Notes: generated by a model from the sequence alone, not told the origin. A stretch of 64,000 nt of DNA from Actinomadura sp. WMMA1423 (GCF_006547145.1 NZ_CP041244.1:2852001-2916000); one strand, 5' to 3'; shown: positions 35,417 through 45,905, numbered from the stretch's first letter. Translations and numbers: made by a program.

Positions 35417-36325
35417 ATGAGCGTGCAGGAGGTCGAGGGAGGCCGTTTCGTCCGGCAGGCGAACCGGTTCACCGAGCGGATCACGGCGGACGGGGCGAGC
35501 GGCCTGCCCGCCGAGCCCGGCAGGTACCGGCTCTTCGTCTCCTACGCCTGCCCGTGGGCGCACCGGACCCTGATCGTGCGGCGGCTGCTCGGCCTGGAGG
35601 ACGCGATCGGCGTCGGCGTGGTCGACCCCATCCGGGACGAGAAGGGCTGGCGGTTCCCCGACCGCGACCCCGTGACCGGCGCGGTCTTCCTCTCGGAGCT
35701 GTACCTGTCCACCGACCCGGCGTTCCAGGGCCGCTACACCGTGCCCTGCGTCTGGGACACCGAGACCGAGCGCCTGGTCACCAACGACTTCCCGAACATC
35801 ACCACGATGTTCGAGACCGAGTTCACCGCCCACCACCGGCCCGGCGCGCCCGACCTGTACCCCGAGGCGCTGCGCCCGGAGATCGACGAGCTGAACGACC
35901 TCGTCTACCACACGGTCAACAACGGGGTGTACAAGGCGGGCTTCGCCACCTCGCAGGGCGTCTACGAGGAGGCCTTCGACGCCCTCTTCGACACCCTCGA
36001 CCGGCTGGAGGAGCGCCTGTCCACCCGGCGTTACCTCCTCGGGGACGAGATCACCGAGGCTGACGTCCGGCTCTACCCGACGCTCGCCCGCTTCGACGCC
36101 GTCTACCACGGCCACTTCAAGTGCAACCTGCGGCGCCTCGCCGACTACGAGAACCTCTGGGGCTACGCCCGCGACCTGTACTCGATCCCGGCGTTCGGCG
36201 AGACCACGAACTTCGACCACATCAAGCGGCACTACTACGTGACGCAGCGCAACATCAACCCGTCGGGCGTCGTCGCCAAGGGCCCGCTCGTGGACTGGAC
36301 GTCCCCGCACGACCGGGGACGATGA
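35417..36325 (+). CDS. Xi-class glutathione S-transferase-like reductase (glutathionyl-hydroquinone reductase family)
   Basis: The 302-aa product has the Xi-class active site SYACPWAHRTLIVRRLLG, with Cys in the C-P-W motif, plus the conserved VVDPIRDEKGWRF and the tail FDHIKRHYYVTQRNINPSG typical of YqjG/EcmA-like reductases. Family enzymes reductively remove a thiol from quinone conjugates. Actinobacteria use mycothiol rather than glutathione, so the physiological thiol is probably mycothiol (inference). GAGGGAGA precedes the ATG. Confidence 0.87.
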   Translation: MSVQEVEGGRFVRQANRFTERITADGASGLPAEPGRYRLFVSYACPWAHRTLIVRRLLGLEDAIGVGVVDPIRDEKGWRFPDRDPVTGAVFLSELYLSTDPAFQGRYTVPCVWDTETERLVTNDFPNITTMFETEFTAHHRPGAPDLYPEALRPEIDELNDLVYHTVNNGVYKAGFATSQGVYEEAFDALFDTLDRLEERLSTRRYLLGDEITEADVRLYPTLARFDAVYHGHFKCNLRRLADYENLWGYARDLYSIPAFGETTNFDHIKRHYYVTQRNINPSGVVAKGPLVDWTSPHDRGR

Positions 36326-36387
36326 CGGCTTCTCCCTCGTTATGCTGGCGCACCTCCGTTAAACCGCACGAGAGGCACGACCCCACC

Positions 36388-37059
36388 ATGCGCAGCCAGT
36401 TCTTCGGCAACCTCGAGCAGGGCCAGCAGCTCCCCGGCCACTTCGCCCTCCAGAACTCCAAGATGCTCCGGATCCACCTGAACGGCGACGTGCTCGCCCG
36501 GCAGGGGTCCATGGTCGCCTTCCAGGGCCAGATGGAGTTCGACTACGAGGGCGCGGGCGGCATCGGCAAGTTCATGAAGAAGGCCCTGACCGGTGAGGGC
36601 GTCCCCCTCATGCGCGTCAAGGGCCAGGGCCTGCTGTTCGTCGCCAACGACGCCGACGACATCCACCTCTTCTACCTGGAGAACGAGGGGATCACCGTCA
36701 ACGGCAAGAACATCCTCGCCTACGACTCGCACCTGCAGTCCGACATCCAGCGCGTCCAGGGCGCGGGCATCGCCGCGGGCGGCCTGTTCAACACCACCCT
36801 CCAGGGCACCGGCTGGGTGGCGCTCACCACGCACGGGACGCCCGTGATGCTCGACTGCGGCCGCGCCCCCACGTTCGCCGACGGCCAGTCCGCGGTCGCG
36901 TGGAGCACCAGCCTCCAGGTCGGCGTCAACCGCACCTTCAAGGCGAGCGCCCTCATCGGCCGCGGCAGCGGCGAGGCGATGCAGCTGGCCTACCAGGGCC
37001 AGGGCTTCGTCCTGATCCAGGCTTCCGAAGGCCCCACGGTCGCCCCGCACACCCACTGA
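36388..37059 (+). CDS. AIM24 family protein
   Basis: This 223-aa all-beta protein starts MRSQFFGNLEQGQQLPGHFA and has the AIM24/TerD-like features KMLRIHLNGDVLARQGSMVA, GEGVPLMRVKGQGLLFVAND, GLFNTTLQGTGWVALTTHGT and ALIGRGSGEAMQLAYQGQGF. The family is widespread in actinomycetes with unclear function (in yeast a mitochondrial inner membrane organiser). It lies 62 bases after the GST-like gene. Its stop codon is followed 8 bases later by repeat copy C. Confidence 0.85.
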   Translation: MRSQFFGNLEQGQQLPGHFALQNSKMLRIHLNGDVLARQGSMVAFQGQMEFDYEGAGGIGKFMKKALTGEGVPLMRVKGQGLLFVANDADDIHLFYLENEGITVNGKNILAYDSHLQSDIQRVQGAGIAAGGLFNTTLQGTGWVALTTHGTPVMLDCGRAPTFADGQSAVAWSTSLQVGVNRTFKASALIGRGSGEAMQLAYQGQGFVLIQASEGPTVAPHTH

Positions 37060-37067
37060 GTTTTATG

Positions 37068-37220
37068 GCGTTTCTCTCCTCCTTCGGGCCTGGCGGCCCT
37101 CCATCGTCGAGAAACGCGGGCGATCGCTGGCATCGCTCCGTCTCGCCTTGACGGCTCGCTGCGCGATCAGATTCTTGCTTCGCTCGAATCTGCCTTCGGA
37201 CGCGATCGCAACCATTGAGG
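37068..37220 (+). repeat. Dispersed structured intergenic repeat, copy C
   Basis: The tip hairpin has perfect 9-bp arms GCGTTTCTC (37068-37076) and GAGAAACGC (37109-37117) around GGGCC-TGGC-GGCCC. The body has CGCGATC (37162), AGATTC (37169), GAATCT (37186) and GATCGC (37204). It lies 8 bases from the AIM24 stop codon, in the same orientation relative to that gene as copies A, B and E. Bases 37221-37429 hold the promoter and leader of kgd and no gene that I can support. Confidence 0.85.
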
Positions 37221-37429
37221 TGGTCGCGTGGTTGCGGCGATGGCCGAGGAGGGTGGGCACGTTCGTAGATCTTGCCGGAGGCACGGCCCTGCCTTCGGCT
37301 GGTTCTGCCGACGCGGGGGTTGCGCGGGGGCGGGGTTGCGACACGCTGGCGTAGTGCGGGGGCAAGTGCGAGTAGCCTTGATGCGTCTCAGAACTTACCT
37401 GCGAGCTGCGGAAGAGGGCGATCTCCGCC

Positions 37430-40400
37430 GTGTCGACAGAGTCGTCGCAAACAAGTGCCGACCCGAACATGACCGATTTCGGCGCCAACGAGTGGCTGGT
37501 CGACGAGCTGTACCAGAAGTACCTCGACGACCCCAACTCCGTTGACGAAGCCTGGTGGAACTTCTTCGCGGACTACCAGCCGGACAGCCGGCCCGCGTCC
37601 GCGACCCCCCAGGCCCCCGCCGACGGCGCGGTCCCGAAGGGGGCCAACGGCACCGCGGCCGCTCCGCCGACACCGCAGCCGCCCGCCGCGCCGCCGAAGG
37701 CGGACAAGCCGGCCGCGAAGGCCCCGGCCGCGAAGGCCAAGGCCCCGGCCCCGAAGGCGGACAAGCCGGCGCCTCCGCCGGTGCCGGCGGGGGCCGAGGA
37801 GGTCCGGCTGCGCGGCGTCGCCGCCCGGACGGCCACCAACATGGAGGCCAGCCTGGCGGTGCCGACGGCGACGAGCGTGCGCGCCGTCCCGGCCAAGCTG
37901 CTGATCGACAACCGCATCGTCATCAACAACCACCTCAAGCGCGGGCGCGGCGGCAAGGTCTCCTTCACGCACCTCATCGGGTACGCGATCGTCAGGGCGC
38001 TGGCCGCGATGCCCGAGATGAACGCCGCGTTCACCGAGGTCGACGGCAAGCCGGTGCTGATCAGGCCCGAGCACGTCAACTTCGGGCTGGCCATCGACCT
38101 GCAGAAGGACGACGGCTCCCGGCAGCTCGTCGTGCCGAGCATCAAGGCCGCCGAGACGCTGGACTTCCGCCAGTTCTGGGCCTCCTACGAGGAGATCGTC
38201 CGCAAGGCCCGCGGCGGCAAGCTCACCCTCGACGACTTCCAGGGCACCACGATCAGCCTGACGAACCCCGGCACGATCGGCACCGTCCACTCGGTGCCGC
38301 GGCTGATGCCGGGCCAGGGCACGATCATCGGCGTCGGCGCCATGGAGTACCCGGCCGAGTTCGCGGGCGCGTCCAGCGACACCCTGGCCCGCATGGGGAT
38401 CAGCAAGGTGATGACGCTGACCTCCACCTACGACCACCGGATCATCCAGGGCGCGCAGTCCGGCGACTTCCTGCGCCGCATCCACCAGCTCCTGCTGGGC
38501 GAGGACGGCTTCTACGACGAGATCTTCGAGGCGCTGCGCATCCCGTACGAGCCGGTGCGCTGGGTCAAGGACATCTCCGCCACCCACGAGGACGACGTCG
38601 CCAAGGTCGCCCGCGTCCACGAGCTGATCCACGCCTACCGGGTCCGCGGCCACCTGATGGCCGACACCGACCCGCTGGAGTACAAGCAGCGCCGCCACCC
38701 CGACCTCGACATCCTCAAGCACGGCCTCACCCTGTGGGACCTGGAGCGCGAGTTCGCGACCGGCGGGTTCGGCGGCAAGCCGACCATGAGGCTGCGCGAG
38801 ATCCTCGGCGTGCTGCGGATGGCGTACTGCCGCACGGTCGGCATCGAGTACATGCACATCCAGGACCCGGAGGAGCGCGCCTGGATCCAGGAGCGCGTGG
38901 AGGTCCCGCACGAGAAGCCCTCGCGCGAGGAGCAGCTGCACGTGCTGCGGCGGCTGAACAGCGCCGAGGCCTTCGAGACGTTCCTGCAGACGAAGTTCGT
39001 CGGGCAGAAGCGGTTCTCGCTGGAGGGCGGCGAGTCGGTCATCCCGCTGCTCGACTCGGTGATCTCGGCGGCGGCGAAGGCCAGCCTGGACGAGGTCGTG
39101 ATCGGCATGGCGCACCGCGGCCGGCTGAACGTCCTCGCCAACATCGTCGGCAAGTCCTACGGGCAGATCTTCGGCGAGTTCGAGGGCAACCTCGACCCGC
39201 GCAGCGCCCAGGGCTCGGGCGACGTGAAGTACCACCTCGGGGCGTCCGGCGACTTCGTCGCGAGCGACGGCTCCAAGATCCACACCGAGCTGGTCGCGAA
39301 CCCCTCCCACCTGGAGACCGTCGACCCGGTGCTGGAGGGCGTCGTCCGCGCCAAGCAGGACCTCCTCGACGTCGGCGAGGCCGGCTTCACCGTCCTGCCG
39401 ATCCTGATCCACGGCGACGCGGCGTTCGCCGGCCAGGGCGTGGTGGCCGAGACGCTGAACCTGTCGCAGCTGCGCGGGTACCGCACCGGCGGCTCGGTGC
39501 ACGTGGTCATCAACAACCAGGTGGGCTTCACCACGGCGCCGGAATACTCGCGCTCCAGCGTCTACGCCACCGACGTCGCGCGGATGATCCAGGCGCCGAT
39601 CTTCCACGTGAACGGCGACGACCCCGAGATGTGCGCGCGGGTGGCGCGGCTGGCATTCGAGTACCGGCAGACGTTCAAGAAGGACGTCGTCATCGACATG
39701 GTCTGCTACCGGCGGCGCGGCCACAACGAGGGCGAGAACCCCTCGTTCACGCAGCCGCTCATGTACGACCTGATCGACGCCAAGCGGTCCGTCCGCAAGC
39801 TCTACACCGAGGCGCTGATCGGCCGCGGCGACATCACGGTGGAGGAGGCCGAGCAGGCCCTCCGCGACTACCAGGAGCAGCTGGAGCGGGCCTTCACCGA
39901 GACCCGCGAGGCCGTGAAGAAGCCCCTCGAACCGGGCTCGGTCGTGAAGCCCGACGTCGAGGAGCGCATCCCGATCGACCACGGCAGGGCCGGCTCGGCG
40001 ATCCCGCAGGAGACCGTGAAGCGGATCATCGAGTCGCAGGTCAGCCTGCCCGAGGGCTTCACCCCGCACCCGCGGCTCCAGCCGATCCTCCAGCGCCGCG
40101 CCCAGATGATCGAGGACGACGCGATCGACTGGGCGACCGGCGAGCTGCTGGCGATGGGCTCGCTGCTGATCGACGGCCACCCGGTGCGGCTCGTCGGGCA
40201 GGACACCCGGCGCGGCACGTTCGGCCAGCGGCACGCGGTGCTCGTCGACCGCCGGACGGGCGAGGAGTACACGCCGCTCAAGCAGTTCGGGCAGGGCGTG
40301 TCGAAGTTCTACGTGCACGACTCGCTGCTCAGCGAGTACGCGGCGATGGGCTTCGAGTACGGCTACTCGATGACGCGGCCCGACGCGCTCGTCTGCTGGG

Positions 40401-41158
40401 AGGCCCAGTTCGGCGACTTCGCCAACGGCGCCCAGTCGATCGTCGACGAGTACATCTCCTCCGGCGAGCAGAAGTGGGGCCAGCACTCGGGCGTCGTGCT
40501 GCTGCTGCCGCACGGCTACGAGGGCCAGGGTCCCGACCACTCGTCCGCGCGGATCGAGCGGTACCTGCAGCTGTGCGCTCAGGACAACATGACGGTCGTC
40601 TACCCGACCACGCCGGCGAACTACTTCCACCTGCTGCGCTGGCAGGTGCTGTCGAACCGGCACAAGCCGCTGGTCGTGTTCACGCCGAAGTCGCTGCTGC
40701 GGCTGAAGGCGGCCACGTCCCCGGTCGAGCAGATCACCGGCGGCGCGTTCCAGCCGGTCATCCCGGAGAGCGACCCGGCGATCGACCCGGCGGGCGTGCG
40801 GCGGGTGCTGCTCACCACCGGCAAGATCTACTACGACGTGGTGAAGGCCCGGCAGGCGGCGGGCGCGAACGACACCGCGGTCGTGCGGGTCGAGCGGCTC
40901 TACCCGCCGCCCGTCGACGAGATCAAGGCGGAGCTGGCCAAGTACCCGGCCGGCGCGGAGGTCGTGTTCGTGCAGGACGAGCCCGCCAACATGGGCGCCT
41001 GGCCGTTCATGGCGCTGAAGCTGCCGCGCCACATCGAGGGGCTGAAGATGTCGCGGGTGTCGCGCCCGGCGTCCTCGTCCCCGGCGGTGGGGTCGGCGAA
41101 GCTGCACCAGGCCGAGCAGGACGCCCTTCTCGCGCGCCTGTTCGGCGAGCGGAAGTAG
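37430..41158 (+). CDS. kgd: Multifunctional 2-oxoglutarate decarboxylase/dehydrogenase E1 with fused succinyltransferase domain
   Basis: The 1242-aa product starts with the E1 helix region ([20 protein letters not shown]), then an Ala/Pro/Lys-rich linker. A CoA-dependent acyltransferase (E2) domain follows at about 125-360 ([34 protein letters not shown]). The thiamine-diphosphate E1 domains come next ([77 protein letters not shown]). This fusion is specific to actinobacteria and works in the TCA cycle with a lipoyl-free E2 arrangement controlled by an FHA protein (OdhI/GarA). A GTG at 37430 is used; an in-frame ATG at 37469 is an alternative. Confidence 0.95.
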   Translation: MSTESSQTSADPNMTDFGANEWLVDELYQKYLDDPNSVDEAWWNFFADYQPDSRPASATPQAPADGAVPKGANGTAAAPPTPQPPAAPPKADKPAAKAPAAKAKAPAPKADKPAPPPVPAGAEEVRLRGVAARTATNMEASLAVPTATSVRAVPAKLLIDNRIVINNHLKRGRGGKVSFTHLIGYAIVRALAAMPEMNAAFTEVDGKPVLIRPEHVNFGLAIDLQKDDGSRQLVVPSIKAAETLDFRQFWASYEEIVRKARGGKLTLDDFQGTTISLTNPGTIGTVHSVPRLMPGQGTIIGVGAMEYPAEFAGASSDTLARMGISKVMTLTSTYDHRIIQGAQSGDFLRRIHQLLLGEDGFYDEIFEALRIPYEPVRWVKDISATHEDDVAKVARVHELIHAYRVRGHLMADTDPLEYKQRRHPDLDILKHGLTLWDLEREFATGGFGGKPTMRLREILGVLRMAYCRTVGIEYMHIQDPEERAWIQERVEVPHEKPSREEQLHVLRRLNSAEAFETFLQTKFVGQKRFSLEGGESVIPLLDSVISAAAKASLDEVVIGMAHRGRLNVLANIVGKSYGQIFGEFEGNLDPRSAQGSGDVKYHLGASGDFVASDGSKIHTELVANPSHLETVDPVLEGVVRAKQDLLDVGEAGFTVLPILIHGDAAFAGQGVVAETLNLSQLRGYRTGGSVHVVINNQVGFTTAPEYSRSSVYATDVARMIQAPIFHVNGDDPEMCARVARLAFEYRQTFKKDVVIDMVCYRRRGHNEGENPSFTQPLMYDLIDAKRSVRKLYTEALIGRGDITVEEAEQALRDYQEQLERAFTETREAVKKPLEPGSVVKPDVEERIPIDHGRAGSAIPQETVKRIIESQVSLPEGFTPHPRLQPILQRRAQMIEDDAIDWATGELLAMGSLLIDGHPVRLVGQDTRRGTFGQRHAVLVDRRTGEEYTPLKQFGQGVSKFYVHDSLLSEYAAMGFEYGYSMTRPDALVCWEAQFGDFANGAQSIVDEYISSGEQKWGQHSGVVLLLPHGYEGQGPDHSSARIERYLQLCAQDNMTVVYPTTPANYFHLLRWQVLSNRHKPLVVFTPKSLLRLKAATSPVEQITGGAFQPVIPESDPAIDPAGVRRVLLTTGKIYYDVVKARQAAGANDTAVVRVERLYPPPVDEIKAELAKYPAGAEVVFVQDEPANMGAWPFMALKLPRHIEGLKMSRVSRPASSSPAVGSAKLHQAEQDALLARLFGERK

Positions 41159-41231
41159 AGCGGTACGGATTCGACCCGAGGGCTCCGGTGCGGCGCGCCG
41201 GGGCCCTCGGGCTTGCAACGGGAGAGACGCG

Positions 41232-41408
41232 ATGTACTTCACCGACCGGGGCATCGAGGAGCTGGTGGACCGGCGCGGCGCGGAGGAGGTCAGCCTGGAG
41301 TGGCTGGCCGGCCGGCTGCGCGAGTTCGTCGACCTGAACCCCGAGTTCGAGACCCCCGTCGACCGCCTCGCGACCTGGCTCGCGCGCCTGGACGACGAAG
41401 AGGACTGA
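41232..41408 (+). CDS. DUF6104 family small protein
   Basis: The 58-aa product reads MYFTDRGIEELVDRRGAEEV, then SLEWLAGRLREFVDLNPEFE, and ends in an acidic RLDDEED. It matches the short actinobacterial family regularly found directly downstream of kgd. GGGAGAGA precedes the ATG and the gap to kgd is 73 bases, so it is probably cotranscribed. It is soluble and acidic with no known function; a role as a small partner of the oxoglutarate complex is only a guess from position. Confidence 0.82.
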   Translation: MYFTDRGIEELVDRRGAEEVSLEWLAGRLREFVDLNPEFETPVDRLATWLARLDDEED

Positions 41409-41420
41409 CCCGGTTGAACG

Positions 41421-41457
41421 CGATATGTCTTGACTTTCAAGGAACGCGACATATCGT
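41421..41457 (+). promoter_or_regulatory. PadR-type operator overlapping the DUF4097-padR promoter
   Basis: CGATATGTC (41421-41429) and GACATATCG (41448-41456) are perfect inverted arms separated by 18 bases. The inner ATGT...ACAT halves resemble PadR operators. A promoter candidate TTGACT (41430) with TATCGT (41452), spacer 16, lies within, so binding would block transcription. Confidence 0.65.
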
Positions 41458-41496
41458 GTTTACTGGACGCAGGCCTCGGACGAAGGGCACATCGCG

Positions 41497-42318
41497 ATGT
41501 CGCGCTGGACGATCGACGAACCGACCACCCTCGACTTCGACGGCGTGGTCGCGCTAAGGGTCACGCTGATCGCGGGCAGTGTGTCGGTGCTCGCCTCCGA
41601 CGAGCGCCCGTCCATCATGGTCGGGAGCGTCGAGGGCCCGCCGCTGGTGGTCACGCACGAGGCGGGGATGCTGACCGTCACCCACGAGAAGCTCTGGGAG
41701 GGCGTGCTCGGCTGGCTGCGCAACCAGAAGGTCCGCGCCGCGATCACCGTGACCGTCCCGCGCGACTGCCCCGTCAGCCTCAACCTGGTGTCGGCGGACG
41801 CGGTGGTGACCGGCACGACGGCCCGCACGTCCATCAAGAGCGCCTCGGGCGACGTGGTGCTCGACGGGGTGGCGGGCGCGATCGACGCCAACACGGTCTC
41901 CGGCGCGATCGAGGCGCAGGGGCTGGACGGGACGGTGTCGTTCACCTCCGTGTCCGGCGACCTGACCCTGGCGGGCGCGTCCGTCGAGCGCCTGGCGGCC
42001 CGCACCGTCAGCGGCCGCATCGCCGCCGACGTCGACCTGGCCGGGAGCGGCGGCGTCGAGGTGAACACGGTCTCGGGCGAGGTGGCGCTGCGCGTTCCGG
42101 CGTCCACCGGCGCGCGGGTCTCGCTGAACTCGGCCGCCGGGCGGATCGAGACGTCCTTCCCCCTCGACCGGCAGGAGCGCACCGTCTCGCGCACCGTCAC
42201 GGGCAAGACGGGGGACGGCTCGGGCCGGGTCGCGGTCAACACGGTGTCCGGCGCGATCGCCCTGCTCGGCCGCGACGACGACGCACCGGAGATCACCACA
42301 CCCCGAATGGAGAAGTGA
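41497..42318 (+). CDS. DUF4097 beta-strand repeat protein
   Basis: This 273-aa protein begins MSRWTIDEPTTLDFDGVVAL and contains a run of short repeats such as KSASGDVVLDGVAGAIDANT, VSGAIEAQG, SVSGDLTLAGASVERLAART and VSGRIAADVDL, forming the right-handed beta-helix of DUF4097. It has no signal peptide. It is followed 4 bases later by a PadR regulator and the pair is preceded by a PadR-like operator, so the two are an autoregulated unit. DUF4097 proteins often accompany PadR regulators and have been linked to envelope stress; the function here is unknown. Confidence 0.83.
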   Translation: MSRWTIDEPTTLDFDGVVALRVTLIAGSVSVLASDERPSIMVGSVEGPPLVVTHEAGMLTVTHEKLWEGVLGWLRNQKVRAAITVTVPRDCPVSLNLVSADAVVTGTTARTSIKSASGDVVLDGVAGAIDANTVSGAIEAQGLDGTVSFTSVSGDLTLAGASVERLAARTVSGRIAADVDLAGSGGVEVNTVSGEVALRVPASTGARVSLNSAAGRIETSFPLDRQERTVSRTVTGKTGDGSGRVAVNTVSGAIALLGRDDDAPEITTPRMEK

Positions 42319-42322
42319 CCAC

Positions 42323-43045
42323 GTGAGCCCCGTCTTCGGCCACGGTCGCCTGCGGCTGTACCTGCTCAAGCTGCTGGAGGAGAGCCCGCGGCACGGCTAC
42401 GAGGTGATCCGGCTCCTGGAGGACCGGTTCCTCGGCGTCTACTCGCCCTCCCCCGGCACGATCTATCCGCGGCTGGCCCGGCTGGAGGCCGAGGGCCTGG
42501 TCACCCACGAGGTGGTCAAGGGCAAGAAGGTGTACTCGCTGACCGACAAGGGCCGCGAGGAGCTGGAGCGCCGGATGGACGAGCTGGCCGACCTGGAGGA
42601 GGAGATCGCCGCCTCCGCGCAGGAGTTCGCGCGCGGCGTGCAGGAGGACGTGCGGCAGACCGTCCGGACGCTGCGCGAGGAGCTGACCCAGGCCGCCCGG
42701 ACGATGCGCGACCAGGGCAAGACCACGTCCAAGGACGCGTGGAAGGAGACCACCGAGCGCCAGAAGGACGAGTGGCGCCGGCAGAAGGACCACTGGCGGG
42801 AGCAGAAGCAGGCGTGGAAGGAGGAGTGGCGGCAGAACTGGGACGACGCCTGGAAGACGGCGACCGGCACCCGCGAGGACGTCGCCCGCCTCAAGCTGGA
42901 GCGCCTGCTCCGCCGGTTCGTCGAGGACGTCCGCAAGTCGGCGAAGACGGCGCGGCTGGACGAGGACGGCCTCGCCGCCGCGCAGGCCGTCCTCGACGAG
43001 GCGCGCGAGCGGCTGCGCGACGAGGTCTTCCGACGCGAGCGGTGA
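42323..43045 (+). CDS. PadR family transcriptional regulator with tryptophan-rich coiled-coil tail
   Basis: The first 80 residues are a PadR winged HTH (LRLYLLKLLEESPRHGYEVI, SPSPGTIYPRLARLEAEGLV, KKVYSLTDKGREELERRM). The remaining 160 residues are far longer than a normal PadR dimerisation helix. They hold a charged helix with tryptophans at regular 5-8 residue intervals (DAWKETTERQKDEWRRQKDH, then WREQKQAWKEEWRQNWDDAW), followed by a further helical domain (LERLLRRFVEDVRKSAKTAR). The upstream perfect palindrome is its likely site. The tail may oligomerise or sense membranes or ligands (inference). Confidence 0.88.
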   Translation: MSPVFGHGRLRLYLLKLLEESPRHGYEVIRLLEDRFLGVYSPSPGTIYPRLARLEAEGLVTHEVVKGKKVYSLTDKGREELERRMDELADLEEEIAASAQEFARGVQEDVRQTVRTLREELTQAARTMRDQGKTTSKDAWKETTERQKDEWRRQKDHWREQKQAWKEEWRQNWDDAWKTATGTREDVARLKLERLLRRFVEDVRKSAKTARLDEDGLAAAQAVLDEARERLRDEVFRRER

Positions 43046-43076
43046 GAGGTCTTCCACCGCGAGCCGTGAGCCGCGA

Positions 43077-43121
43077 GCCGTGACCGGCGCACCGGCCACA
43101 GCCCGCCCGGCCCGTCACGGC
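43077..43121. terminator. Possible terminator between padR and the converging MDR gene
   Basis: GCCGTGAC (43077-43084) pairs with GTCACGGC (43114-43121), enclosing a smaller CCGG...CCGG structure, between two genes that face each other. The stem is moderate. Confidence 0.4.
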
Positions 43122-43122
43122 G

Positions 43123-44091
43123 TCACGGGGTGAAAACGATCTTGCCGAAGAGGTCGCCCTCCGCCATCGCGGCGAAGCCCTCCTTCGCGCGGCTGAGCGG
43201 CAGGGTCCGGTCGACGTGCGGCCGCACACCGGTCTTGACCAGGAACCGGGCGAGCCGCTCCAGCTGGTCGCGGGTGCCCATGGTGGAGCCGACCACCTGC
43301 AACTGGAGGAAGAACACGCGGTTCAGCTCGGCGGGCGGCACCTGCCCGCTGGTCGCGCCGGACACCACGATCCGGCCGCCGGGCCGCAGCGACTTCAGCG
43401 AGTGCGACCAGGTCGCCTCGCCGACCGTCTCGATCACGGCGTCGACGCGCTCGGGCAGCCGCGCGCCCGTCTCGAACGCGGCGTCCGCGCCGAGCTCCTG
43501 CGCCCGCTCGCGCTTGGCCTCGCTGCGGCTGGTCGCGTAGACGCGGTAGCCGGCGGCGGCCGCCAGCGCGATCGCCGCGGTCGCGACGCCGCCGCCCGCG
43601 CCCTGCACCAGCACGGACGCGCCGGGCTGGAGCCCGGCCTTGTCGAACAGCATCCGGTACGCGGTGAGCCAGGCGGTCGGCAGGCAGGCCGCCTCCTCGA
43701 ACGTCAGCTCCGCGGGCTTGGGGACGAGGTTGCGGCGCGGCACCGCGACCTTCTCCGCGAGCGTCCCGGGATGGGTCTCCGACAGCAGCGAGCGCTTCGG
43801 GTCGAGGGTCTCGTCGCCGCCGCCCCGGGCCGGGTCGCCGATCACCGAGTGGACGATGACCTCGTTGCCGTCCTCGTCCACCCCGGCCGCGTCGCAGCCG
43901 AGGATCATGGGGAGCCGGTCGGCGGGCAGGCCGACGCCCTTCAGCGACCACAGGTCGTGGTGGTTGAGCGCGGCGGCCTTCACCGTGACGGTCGTCCAGC
44001 CGTCCGGTACCTCGGGATCGGGCCGCTCCCCCAGCGTGAGCCCGTTCAGCGGATTGTCTGCGTCGATCTGTGTGGCCGTGACAGCGAACAT
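43123..44091 (-). CDS. Zinc-binding-dehydrogenase-type MDR oxidoreductase (quinone oxidoreductase-like)
   Basis: The 322-aa product has KAAALNHHDLWSLKGVG, ILGCDAAGVDEDGNEVIVHS, and the NADPH-binding GASVLVQGAGGGVATAAIALA. The four structural zinc cysteines are absent. It belongs to the MDR enzymes that reduce quinones or enoyl compounds. A basis for substrate choice is not visible. It is a single-gene transcript ended by convergent structures at 43077-43121. Confidence 0.84.
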   Translation of the reverse strand: MFAVTATQIDADNPLNGLTLGERPDPEVPDGWTTVTVKAAALNHHDLWSLKGVGLPADRLPMILGCDAAGVDEDGNEVIVHSVIGDPARGGGDETLDPKRSLLSETHPGTLAEKVAVPRRNLVPKPAELTFEEAACLPTAWLTAYRMLFDKAGLQPGASVLVQGAGGGVATAAIALAAAAGYRVYATSRSEAKRERAQELGADAAFETGARLPERVDAVIETVGEATWSHSLKSLRPGGRIVVSGATSGQVPPAELNRVFFLQLQVVGSTMGTRDQLERLARFLVKTGVRPHVDRTLPLSRAKEGFAAMAEGDLFGKIVFTP

Positions 44092-44124
44092 GGACGCACA
44101 CTAACCGCCGTCCGGCGGCGCGAA

Positions 44125-44156
44125 CGGCCCGCCCCCGGCGTGTCGGGGACGGGCCG
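44125..44156 (-). terminator. Terminator of the polar amino-acid ABC operon
   Basis: CGGCCCG (44125-44131) pairs with CGGGCCG (44150-44156), with CCCCG/CGGGG stacked inside. It lies 12 bases past the ATPase stop codon, on the minus strand. Confidence 0.65.
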
Positions 44157-44168
44157 CGTGCTCGCGTG

Positions 44169-44993
44169 TCACAGGACCTTGGACAGGAAGTCCTGCGTGC
44201 GGCGGTGTTGCGGGTTGGCCAGGACCTCCCGGGGGGTGCCCTTCTCGACCACGACGCCGCCGTCCATGAAGACCAGCGAGTCGCCGACCTCCCGGGCGAA
44301 GCCCATCTCGTGGGTGACCACGACCATGGTCATGCCGTCGAGGGCGAGCTGCTTCATGACCTCCAGGACCTCGCCGACGAGCTCGGGGTCCAGCGCGGAG
44401 GTCGGCTCGTCGAACAGCATCAGCGCGGGCTCCATGGCGAGGGCCCGCGCGATCGCGACCCGCTGCTGCTGCCCGCCGGACAGCTGCGCCGGGTAGCTGT
44501 TCACCTTGTCGCTGAGCCCGACCCGCGTGAGCAGGGCGACGGCCCGCTCCCGCACCTCGCCCTTCGGCTGCCGCTTGACGCGGCAGGGCGCCTCCATGAC
44601 GTTGTCCAGCGCCGTCATGTGCGGGAACAGGTTGAACCGCTGGAACACCATGCCGATCTCGCGGCGCTGCGCGGCGACCTCCCTGTCGCGCAGCTCGTAG
44701 AGCTTGCCGCCCGACTCTCGGTAGCCGACGAGGTGGCCGTTCACCCACAGCCGCCCGGCGTTGATCTTCTCCAGGTGGTTGATGCAGCGCAGGAACGTCG
44801 ACTTGCCCGATCCGGACGGCCCGACGACGCACATCACCTCTCCGGGCCTGACCTCCAGGTCGATGCCCTTCAGCACCTCCAGCCGCCCGAAGGACTTGTG
44901 CACGGCCTCGGCCTTGACCATCAGCCCGCCGCTCGCGGCCGCGGGCTCCGGGATGCCGGGGGCGCCGCCCGCGATGTCCTCGCCTGCGCTCAC
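44169..44993 (-). CDS. Polar amino-acid ABC transporter ATP-binding protein (GlnQ type)
   Basis: This 274-aa ATPase has Walker [22 protein letters not shown]-loop [20 protein letters not shown], signature [19 protein letters not shown], and Walker [21 protein letters not shown], the classic polar amino-acid uptake ATPase. The GTG at 44993 overlaps the permease stop (GTGA); a later ATG ([12 protein letters not shown]) is possible. The 24-residue N-terminal extension is Gly/Ala/Pro-rich. It is the last gene of the SBP-permease-ATPase operon. Confidence 0.92.
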   Translation of the reverse strand: MSAGEDIAGGAPGIPEPAAASGGLMVKAEAVHKSFGRLEVLKGIDLEVRPGEVMCVVGPSGSGKSTFLRCINHLEKINAGRLWVNGHLVGYRESGGKLYELRDREVAAQRREIGMVFQRFNLFPHMTALDNVMEAPCRVKRQPKGEVRERAVALLTRVGLSDKVNSYPAQLSGGQQQRVAIARALAMEPALMLFDEPTSALDPELVGEVLEVMKQLALDGMTMVVVTHEMGFAREVGDSLVFMDGGVVVEKGTPREVLANPQHRRTQDFLSKVL

Positions 44994-45901
44994 TGGCCGC
45001 CTCCTCCGCCGCGGAAGCGGAGCCGCTGCCTGGCCTCCGCCCCCTTGCTGGTGCCCCTGCTGTAGTACCGCTCCAGGTAGAACTGCCCGATCATCATGAC
45101 CGAGGAGATGAGCAGGTACCACAGGCAGGCCATCACCAGCATCGGGATGATCTTGTAGGTGGTGGCGTAGATGGTCTGCGCGGTGAAGGTCAGCTCCGAG
45201 TACGGGATCGCCGCGACGAGCGAGGTGTTCTTCAGCATCGAGATCGCCTCGTTGCCCGTCGGCGGGACGATGACGCGCATCGCCTGCGGGAGCACGATCC
45301 GCCGCATCGTCTGCGTCCGGGACATCCCGAGCGCGCTCGCGGCCTCCTGCTGGCCCTCGTCCACCGACAGGATGCCGGCCCGGACGATCTCGGCCATGTA
45401 GGCGGCCTCGTTGAGGATCAGCCCGAGCGCCGCCGCGATCGCGGCGTTGACCAGCTCCTGCGTCTTCCACGTCTCGAACTCGGGGCCGAACGGGATGCCG
45501 ATCCCGACCGTCGGGAACAGCGTGCCGATCGCGCCCCAGATGAGCAGCTGCGTGTAGAGCGGCGTGCCGCGGAAGAACCACAGGTACACCCAGGCCGCGC
45601 CGCTCAGCAGCGGGTTGGCCGACAGCCGCATCAGGGCGAGCAGGATGCCGAGCACGACGCCGCCGACCATGGCGGCCAGGGTGAGCCAGACGGTGTTCAG
45701 GACGCCCTTGAGCACCGGCTCCTTGAACAGGTACTTCCCCTGCTCGGGCCAGTCGAGCGCCTTGCTGGTCAGCAGGAAGTGGATGAACATGGCGACCAGC
45801 ACGAGGACGACCGCCGCCCCGAGCCAGCGCCCCGGATGCCGGACCGGGACGGCCTTGATCGCCTCAGGCCGCCCCTTGCCGGCGTCGTTGTCGACCGTCA
45901 T
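44990..45901 (-). CDS. Polar amino-acid ABC transporter permease
   Basis: The 303-aa membrane protein has the HisMQ signatures [35 protein letters not shown] and the EAA loop [40 protein letters not shown]. The N-terminal 35 residues are cytoplasmic. Only one permease gene is present, so a homodimeric channel is expected. The ATG at 45901 lies 4 bases after the binding-protein stop. Confidence 0.92.
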   Translation of the reverse strand: MTVDNDAGKGRPEAIKAVPVRHPGRWLGAAVVLVLVAMFIHFLLTSKALDWPEQGKYLFKEPVLKGVLNTVWLTLAAMVGGVVLGILLALMRLSANPLLSGAAWVYLWFFRGTPLYTQLLIWGAIGTLFPTVGIGIPFGPEFETWKTQELVNAAIAAALGLILNEAAYMAEIVRAGILSVDEGQQEAASALGMSRTQTMRRIVLPQAMRVIVPPTGNEAISMLKNTSLVAAIPYSELTFTAQTIYATTYKIIPMLVMACLWYLLISSVMMIGQFYLERYYSRGTSKGAEARQRLRFRGGGGGQ

Positions 45902-45905
45902 GCGA

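Noticed and set aside
37388..41452. A 1354-codon open frame on the minus strand across kgd
   Set aside because: It is the high-GC shadow of kgd: low-complexity Arg/Val/Asp-rich translation, no ribosome binding site and no recognisable domain, whereas the plus strand encodes a complete known enzyme.
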